A DNA stretch of 64,000 nucleotides from Patellaria atrata CBS 101060. Lineage: Eukaryota; Ascomycota; Dothideomycetes; Patellariales; Patellariaceae. Every line of letters begins with the position of its first letter. Positions within the stretch are counted from its first letter, which is position 1. The stretch lies in contig MU006104.1 of the NCBI GenBank assembly GCA_010093705.1, forward strand, positions 62,001 through 126,000, written 5' to 3'. Made by a program: the position numbers and the translations under genes. The notes below the pieces were generated by a model. It did no database searches, was not told the DNA's origin, and saw only the letters and a program-made list of their open reading frames with translations. Shown here one piece after another: positions 57,194 to 64,000 of this stretch.

Positions 57194-57703
57194 AAGTTTT
57201 GTCTGATCGCACATTTATCTTCTAGAGTCGTCATTTGACCTGCATATTAGAGTTCGGTATATCAGAGACAATAGAGCAGGATAGATAGCTATGCATAGCA
57301 ATATACATGCATAACCGAATTCCAGGAATAGAACAAACAGGAAAGGATATTCTTTCCTCGAATCGCAATATGTGTCAACAACTATTTCATAGCGGATAAG
57401 GTTCCAATTAGAATAATGAGATACACATCTCTATATATTAGTGCTAGACCCGTCATGCAAAAGGGGGAAGCGAGCGCGTTGGTTCTTACTGTTATCTAGT
57501 TGCGTCGTTGACAAGGGGCTCAAATACGAGCCGAAGATTTTCCGCTCTCAGCAGCAAGCTGTCACCTTTTTTTTATTCAGCTATCCACGAGGCCAAATAA
57601 TTAGAATAACACTTCCCTCCTGGTATGTAGAGCGCCAAATTGTCATTGACCTATATTCTCTATACTAACAATTGCCTAGGTCCCTCCTTCATTATCTTGT
57701 AGG
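57194..57703. other. Intergenic
   Basis: About 510 bp, YEA4 3' end and PMT4 promoter/5' UTR, with a possible intron acceptor-like run (CTAACAATTGCCTAG) at about 57665-57680 suggesting a 5' UTR intron. Not proven. Confidence 0.4.
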
Positions 57704-60245
57704 ATGGCGACCGCATCTCCTCCGCCCTCAGTGAGGCATCGAGGGGGTAACTCCAAAAAGCGCTCTACAACCCCTAATCCAAGCACTGCCGTTGATAACG
57801 TCAATGAGGTTTTAGGCAAGGCAAAACAAGAGGCCAAAGATATTCTAGCAAAGGGAAAGCAAGAGGCTAAAGCTACTGTTGGCTCAGAACGGGACTACAA
57901 AATCTCCCTCGTAATAATCACGATTCTTGCTTTTATCACAAGGTTCTATGCCATCACACATCCCAATCAAGTAGTTTTCGATGAGGTCCATTTCGGAAAG
58001 GTACAATACATTGCTCTATGAATACCACTACCATAATTCAGTCATTAACTAACAATCCCTTACAGTTCGCGTCATACTATCTCCAGAGAACCTACTTCTT
58101 CGACGTCCATCCCCCTTTCGGTAAGCTTCTCTTCGCGTTCGCTGGCTGGCTAGTGGGGTATAATGGTGAATTCCTCTTCGAGAACATCGGGGACTCCTAT
58201 ATCAAGAATAGGGTCCCATATGTCGCGTACCGATCGATGCCAGCTACAATGGGAGCTCTTACAGTCCCAACGGTTTTCCTAATCATGTGGGAGTCCGGTT
58301 ATTCTCTCCCTGCTTGTATCGCTGCAACTGGACTGGTACTCTTTGATAATGCGCATATTGGCCAGACGAGACTTATACTACTGGATGCTACGCTTGTTTT
58401 TGCCATGGCGCTCAGTGTCCTATGTTACATCAAGTTTTACAAGCTTCGACATGTTCCCTTCAGTCGCAAGTGGTGGAAATGGCTACTCCTAACGGGCGTT
58501 GCCCTCAGTTGTGTCATCTCCACTAAATACGTCGGTGTTTTCACGTTCTTCTCCATTGGAGTTCCCGTGTTCCTTGACCTGTGGGACCTCCTTGACGTGA
58601 ATAGGCGGCAGGGCGCATTGTCAATGATGGAATTTGGCAAACACTTCGCAGCTCGTGCCATAGGTCTTATCATTGTTCCATTTTTTATTTATCTGTTCTG
58701 GTTCCAGGTCCACTTCACCATTCTAAGCCGTTCTGGACCGGGGGATGACTTCATGAGCCCTGAATTCCAGGAGACATTGTCTGATAACATCATGACTAGC
58801 CAAGCGGTGTCAATTGACTACTTTGATCATCTGACCATCCGCCATAAGGAGACCAAAGTGTATCTGCACAGTCACCCTGACAAGTACCCACTGCGTTACG
58901 ATGATGGACGTATCTCCAGTCAAGGTCAACAAGTCACTGGATATCCTCACAATGACACAAACAACCACTGGCAAATTCTCCCTACTGGTGATAAACCAGC
59001 TAAACTTGGACAACGGGTCAAGAACGGTGACATAGTTCGTCTAAAGCATTTGGTTACTGACACTGTGCTTTTGACCCACGATGTTGCATCACCATCCTTT
59101 CCGACAAACCAGGAATTCACAACTGTTGGCCCAGATGAAGCTAACGGAGACAGGTTAAATGATACAATGTTTGAGATTCGATGTGAGAGCCTAAAAGTTG
59201 GGCAAGATTTCAAGACTATGTCAGCCCAATTCAAGCTGATCCATGTTCCAACGAAAGTTGCTATGTGGACTCATACCAAACCACTTCCGGATTGGGGTTA
59301 CAAACAAGCCGAAATCAACGGTAACAAGAATGTCCAACAGCCCAGCAACATCTGGTACGTTGAAGAGATCGCATCTCTTCCTCCAGACAGCGAGCGCCTG
59401 CTCAAGGAACCACGTAGGATCAAGCACAGGCCATTCCTGAAGAAGTATTTCGAACTGCAACGCGCAATGTTCATCCACAACAATGCCCTCACTAGCAGTC
59501 ACCCTTATTCCAGCTTCCCTATCTCTTGGCCCTTCCTCCTCCGCGGCGTCAGCTTCTGGACCGAAAACGACACGCGCTCGCAGATCTACTTCCTCGGAAA
59601 CCCCATCGGCTGGTGGCTCGCGAGTTCCCTCATAGCTGTCTTCCTCGGTATCATTGGGGCCGATCAACTTGCTCAGCGCCGTGGTGTTGATGCGCTTGAT
59701 GAGAGTGAGTCCCTTTCTAATAACTTCATATCCCTTAACCCTTAACTCATAACCCCTGTCCCCTTATGCACGTTTCATGACTTCTTACAGACTATGGTCC
59801 AGGAACCCGTTTGCGTCTCTACAATTCCACCGGCTTCTTCTTCCTCACATGGGCAGCCCACTACATCCCCTTCTACATCATGGGCCGCCAACTCTTCCTG
59901 CACCACTACCTTCCCGCCCATCTTGCCTCGGCATTAGTAACTGGGGCTCTCGTCGAGTTTATCTTCAACATCGAGCCCGCCGCCATCGAGGACGCCATCC
60001 TCTCCGATAAGAAAGACGGCATTCCCGGTACCCCGGTCGGCTCGAGGAAAGGGGGAAGGCCTGTCAGGGAGCGGATGGGACAGCAAAGTCTTTATGCGGC
60101 ATGGGCGGCGACCCTGGTTATTTTAGCAGTGGTGATTTGGGGCTTCCTGTTCTTTGCACCGTTGACTTATGGGAAGCCCGGACTGAGCGTTGAGCAGGTC
60201 AAGGCGAGGAAGTGGTTGAATTACGATTTGCATTTTGCGAAATAG
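57704..60245 (+). CDS. PMT4: Dolichyl-phosphate-mannose protein O-mannosyltransferase, Pmt4 type
   Basis: Three exons, about 770 aa. Exon 1 starts MATASPPPSVRHRGGNSKKR and ends VVFDEVHFGK; exon 2 (about 58065-59707) starts FASYYLQRTYFFDVHPPFGK; exon 3 starts NYGPGTRLRLYNSTGFFFL. The DEVHFGKFASYY and DVHPPFGK motifs with the catalytic acidic pair are intact. They are followed by multiple membrane helices, three MIR repeats (for example LHSHPDKYPLRYDDGRISSQ, VRLKHLVTDTVLLTHDVASP and FKLIHVPTKVAMWTHTKPLP), and the C-terminal membrane part with LFLHHYLPAHLASALVTG. The details match the Pmt4 subfamily rather than Pmt1/2. Located in the ER membrane, it O-mannosylates membrane-anchored proteins. It follows YEA4, another glycosylation gene. 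Confidence 0.93.
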
Positions 60246-63200
60246 AGGATCCTTTCCCTGAGCAAAAAAAGGTAAGTTTGAGATAAAGAGGAGGTCGAAG
60301 GTCTGAATGATGCGGAAGGACGAGTGAGGATGGAAGTTTAATGCTCTTGTGGAGGTGAGCAGCGGTCGGTCAGATGTTGTGCTCTTGTGTCATGTTGAAT
60401 TGAAGCGAAGCAAAATTTCTCTTTCTGCCTTTGTAGTTTCCTCATATGCGATGTAGGGACCCGGTTCTCAGATCAGGGGTTTGGACTGAGCGGTTTATCT
60501 ACTTTTACGCTTCTTTCTCTTCTCTTTTGTATGGTAGGGAAAAAATAAATAAGTTGTATGCTTAGTGTACATGATTTTCACATCTTGAGCGATATGAATG
60601 TATCCTTACTGTGAAGGATGATCCAGGGGGGTGATTTACGGTTGGAGAGAGTAAGTTGGGAAGGAGCGAAAGGGAGAATATGGGTTTGACGTTTAAGGGT
60701 CAAGTTTATACTGTCTACCCCTTTTACGTAGACATTTGCTCCAGTTGATTGATCGTCATTTCGGACAGTTATCATACAAACAGGGCGACGTGAAAGTCAG
60801 TTCGAACGCAGCATCTCTTGTGGTTCGCATCATGGTCGGCACTTCTATATTATCGTTGAATGGGGGGTAAGATACCCAAGTACGGTAGGCTGCTTGCTTC
60901 CGTTGAATGGAGCAGTATGGCCCTGCGGCAAACTCTTTATTGGAATACTGATGGTTAAACGCGCCCTCATTGAATGCTTGTCTATTGAGGGTGTAATTGT
61001 GATATATCCTTAAGCAGGTCCCAGGTTTAACTAGTTTTGTACAAGTATAGATATTTAGACTCGATGAATTGGTCTGCAAGGGGGATAAGTATATGTGATG
61101 GTTACATTGAGTTGTGAGATGTTTTAACGTGATGCGGTGAGCTGGGCGGAGGAGGGAGCCAGTGATGTTCGAATAGTTCTTTTCTATCGCTTTCAAAGTA
61201 GTTCTGAGTACAGCACTATAGTAATGATATCACGGGAATAAAAGGTCAGATTACGGAGAGAAGCTCTACTCATATCAAGCGAATGATGATTGCATATCAT
61301 GGAAAAGCCAACTTTGGAATAATGACTGACTTGATTAAGTATTTGCAATTTTCACCGTTCAGGAAACGTGGACAAAGTTTACTTAACAGTATATTGATAA
61401 AGAGAATAGATTTAAAGTACACGAACGCCAGCGACCAACGATAAAGAAAAAGAAAAGAGGTAATCAAAATCAAATAGGACCAATGATGGAGTCTAAAAAT
61501 CTATTTCCCAACAAACTACTCACAACAAACAACTCATAGAACAACTTGATAGCTCCCAAACCCGAAATCCCGTGACCAAAGGCCCCATTATCTCTGCCCC
61601 CAGTTGGGGTAGCAGATGTACCACGTATCTCATCGGAACGCGTGGGAACTGTTTCGCTCTCTTTTTTTTTTTTTTTGTCTTTGTAGCGTCTCTCTTTCGT
61701 TGGCAGATTAAGTAGAGAGTAAATCCTACCTACCCTGTGATGATATCCTTTTTCTACTTACAGAACCAAGATGACGAATGGATTCAGCGCGGCGAAACTA
61801 TGAGCTGGTAGGGTGGGTGGTTGTTGGAGACAGACTAGTTGCTTCATTTTCACTTGATTTTCTTCGCTGTCCCTGGGGTCACTGGATATGAATGGTATAT
61901 CCGAATGTATAGCAAAAGGAGATTCCCAACCGTGGTGGGCTGGTGGAGAATACTCCAGATGTCGAGCATGTGAAATTATTACCCCCTCGTTAGAGCGGTA
62001 TAGTATGGAACGTACAGTACTAAGTTCATGGTGAGTAGTATGGTGATACCACGTCGACAGTACGGAAGAGTTTCACCTCAAGCCAAAGAATCGTATAGAA
62101 ATACCGTGAAATGATGTCTCCCTTTTGAACTTTGGCTTCATACGATGTCCATCGCTACTAGTTTGACCGATGGTTATGGGTGGGGAAGAGGATCACTGTC
62201 GTCCGTGCCGTCTGGTCCCTAAGACCCGTTATCAGGGATATCAAGAAGTCGACATTAGGGACTCAGTGATGCGTATACCAAGGATGATATTGCAGGAGTA
62301 TCTTTCGAGTCGTCAACAGTATCGCACCCGTCAGTGTCTACACCCTGAACTTGCTGACATCGCATATCCGTACTAAGAGGTCGACATCGACGATTTACGG
62401 TGTCCGGAATCCGCATGTCTGTTTAATCTTAAGGAGCAGAGTGATGCGATGGCAGAATCAGTGAGATAGATCCCATCCGGATCCGCTGAGTTTGAAGCAA
62501 AGAAAGTTAGTTTAGGAGTAAGTGAGGAAACCAGTTATGTTTTGCAGAGCTAAGGAAGCGGGAAGTAATGAACATCTTAAAGCTCAAATTGACGCTAAAT
62601 TATGTGCTACAGTGGAAGATAGGGTAGAAGTGATATGATACGCCTTTTTTCTGAACGCAAGCGCCTCCACCAACGCCACCGATGTCCACTTGCAGACAGG
62701 GTCTCATAAGATCGTCTAACGATCGCTAAATATATCGCGTGAATCATGATTGTCGTAATGTGAATACGAAAAGCCAGTCTTCCTCGTATTTACGCCGTGG
62801 ATACGCTCCGTGACAGGTTAAATCTTACCGGAGTTGAGTTCGCACTACAAACCACCATGCGCAGGAAATAACCCTCTAGAGATTTAGAAAGAGATCGGAG
62901 TGATATCAAATGGGAAAATTTTGGTGTTGCGCCAGATAACGCCGGTAACGATGTTAAAGAGGATTCTTTGGGGTGCTTGCAGAATTGCCCCCACGCTTCA
63001 CGCCACCACCTTTCTGCCCTGTGTTTTTCGAACGCCTATTTGCACTCTGATAGAGCTTGAAATGACAGTGATATAATTGAACATAAGAAATGATGGTTTG
63101 CATGCACTTCCCTTGTTGTGTGAGCCTTGGATGCTGTACTGTAGCCTTGGAAAGACGTAGAGCCTGGACTGTTTCGGCTACTGACCTCTGAGCAGAAGTA

Positions 63201-63306
63201 AGACTAGAGAGCACAACGGTATGTGTGTACTTGTACAGTATTGGTCATGACAAGGGGGATATGTTGTACTACCAAGAATACGAAAGGAATGCGAGGTACG
63301 GAGCAA
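60246..63306. other. Long intergenic region
   Basis: About 3 kb. Only short open frames on both strands, none with features I recognise. Pol T/A tracts occur near 61665. It would include the 3' region of PMT4 and the 3' flank of the transcription factor. Nothing else supported. Confidence 0.45.
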
Positions 63307-64000
63307 CTAGTCCTGAGTAAAGGACCATGTGTCAAACATGTTGCTACTATCTGATAACGGCTCAAAGCTGTTGAACGAATCGACCGTAAAAGCCAATCCC
63401 ATTGAGCCACCAAATGCATTCTGGTCGAACACGGACGAATCCCCAAGCAGTGGCACGACTGCCTGGTTATTGTTGACATGTTGATCCACATCCGGCGAGT
63501 CAAAACTCTGCAACGTCTCAACGGTATTGGGATATGAACACTGTGAGGGTTGTTGAGAAGAAGGACCAGAAGGGCTCACCGAGCCAGTGAGACCGGTCCG
63601 GATTCGACTGATGAGATAGTCAGCTTTAGCCGCAAGGTCTCTCGTCACATTTGCGGCACTAGCCGCGATAGCGAAATTGTTGCCAAAATTTTCGAAAACG
63701 GCAATTGCATTGTTGATCGCCTTCCGAGCCGAGGGTGTAGACGGTGCAATAGGGTAAGCGAGCACAAAACCGATCATGGATAAGGTTGCGTTCCACTGCC
63801 ATTGGAACGGTTCATGCCACCCGCTTAGAATATCCGTCTCTGTCAGTACTTGATGCATAATATGAGTGATTGCAATCGCGTGGTTGACGCACGATATAGC
63901 GTGCCCTTCAGCTATTGGAGTTGCGCTGGATGCTGGAGAGAATGAGATGAAAGGTCGATATAGGTTCATTGAGAGGTTATGATAGAGGAGCTCTAAAAGC
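63307..64000 (-). CDS. C-terminal part of a fungal-specific transcription factor (partial at right edge)
   Basis: An open frame continues to the right window edge; its visible part reads LLYHNLSMNLYRPFISFSPA, then EGHAISCVNHAIAITHIMHQ, FQWQWNATLSMIGFVLAYPI and a low-complexity Ser/Gln/Asn tail ending FDTWSFTQD. LYRPFI and the HA-rich helix (CVNHAIAITHIMHQV) are hallmarks of the fungal_trans middle-homology domain of Zn2Cys6 regulators. The DNA-binding part lies off the window. Target unknown. It is 53 kb from the hxn genes, so I do not link them. The name is left open. Confidence 0.75.
   Translation of the reverse strand, partial: LLELLYHNLSMNLYRPFISFSPASSATPIAEGHAISCVNHAIAITHIMHQVLTETDILSGWHEPFQWQWNATLSMIGFVLAYPIAPSTPSARKAINNAIAVFENFGNNFAIAASAANVTRDLAAKADYLISRIRTGLTGSVSPSGPSSQQPSQCSYPNTVETLQSFDSPDVDQHVNNNQAVVPLLGDSSVFDQNAFGGSMGLAFTVDSFNSFEPLSDSSNMFDTWSFTQD

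Noticed and set aside
62170-62376. A 68-codon ORF in the long right-hand intergenic region
   Set aside because: Isolated, short, with no motifs or splice signals.
1-64000. CRISPR arrays, bacterial operon signals or prophage features
   Set aside because: Nothing of the kind is present; spliced genes and eukaryotic protein families show this is a fungal nuclear genome.

Overview
The window comes from a filamentous ascomycete (Pezizomycotina). Most genes are split by short GT-AG introns of about 45-70 nt, often with a CTAAC/CTGAC-like branch point. Gene density is moderate, and the proteins are typical of moulds (Zn2Cys6-type regulator tail, CYSTM protein, CorA-like gene with an NKDRQEAA motif, small F-box-like multigene family). 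A Leotiomycete is my best guess, from the general look of the proteins only. Exon joins below were read by eye.

Region 1 (about 0.1-10.1 kb) is the most interesting part. Five consecutive catabolic genes encode a salicylate-hydroxylase-type FAD monooxygenase, a NodB/polysaccharide-deacetylase-fold hydrolase, a short-chain dehydrogenase, an amidase and a phenol-2-monooxygenase-type FAD enzyme. This set matches the lower nicotinate (vitamin B3) catabolic genes of Aspergillus nidulans: hxnX, hxnM, hxnW, hxnN and hxnV. There they lie in two separate clusters; here they are contiguous, with two divergent promoters carrying GATA-factor-type sites. The upper-pathway genes (hxnS hydroxylase, hxnR regulator, transporters) are not in the window and may lie off its left edge.

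Region 2 (11-19 kb) holds a CYSTM small membrane protein with an unusually long, repeat-bearing first intron, the CORVET subunit Vps8, and a GPALPP-motif nuclear protein. Region 3 (19-30 kb) is gene-poor: two related F-box-like genes (one broken), a decayed CorA-like magnesium-transporter gene, an orphan GC-rich exon and an 18-bp minisatellite. Region 4 (30-37 kb) has cytidine deaminase, a second SDR, translation factor eIF3d and an unrecognised disordered protein. Region 5 (37-44 kb) is again AT-rich and gene-poor, with one intact and one broken member of another F-box-like family.

Region 6 (44.5-60.3 kb) is a housekeeping block: CCT4 and RPT1 (divergent), SDH1, RPL3, the PP2A B-subunit CDC55, the nucleotide-sugar transporter YEA4 and the protein O-mannosyltransferase PMT4. 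RPT1 contains an 8-nt microexon, and CCT4 three consecutive exons of 23-30 nt. The last 3.7 kb is mostly empty, ending in the C-terminal part of a fungal transcription factor that runs off the right edge.
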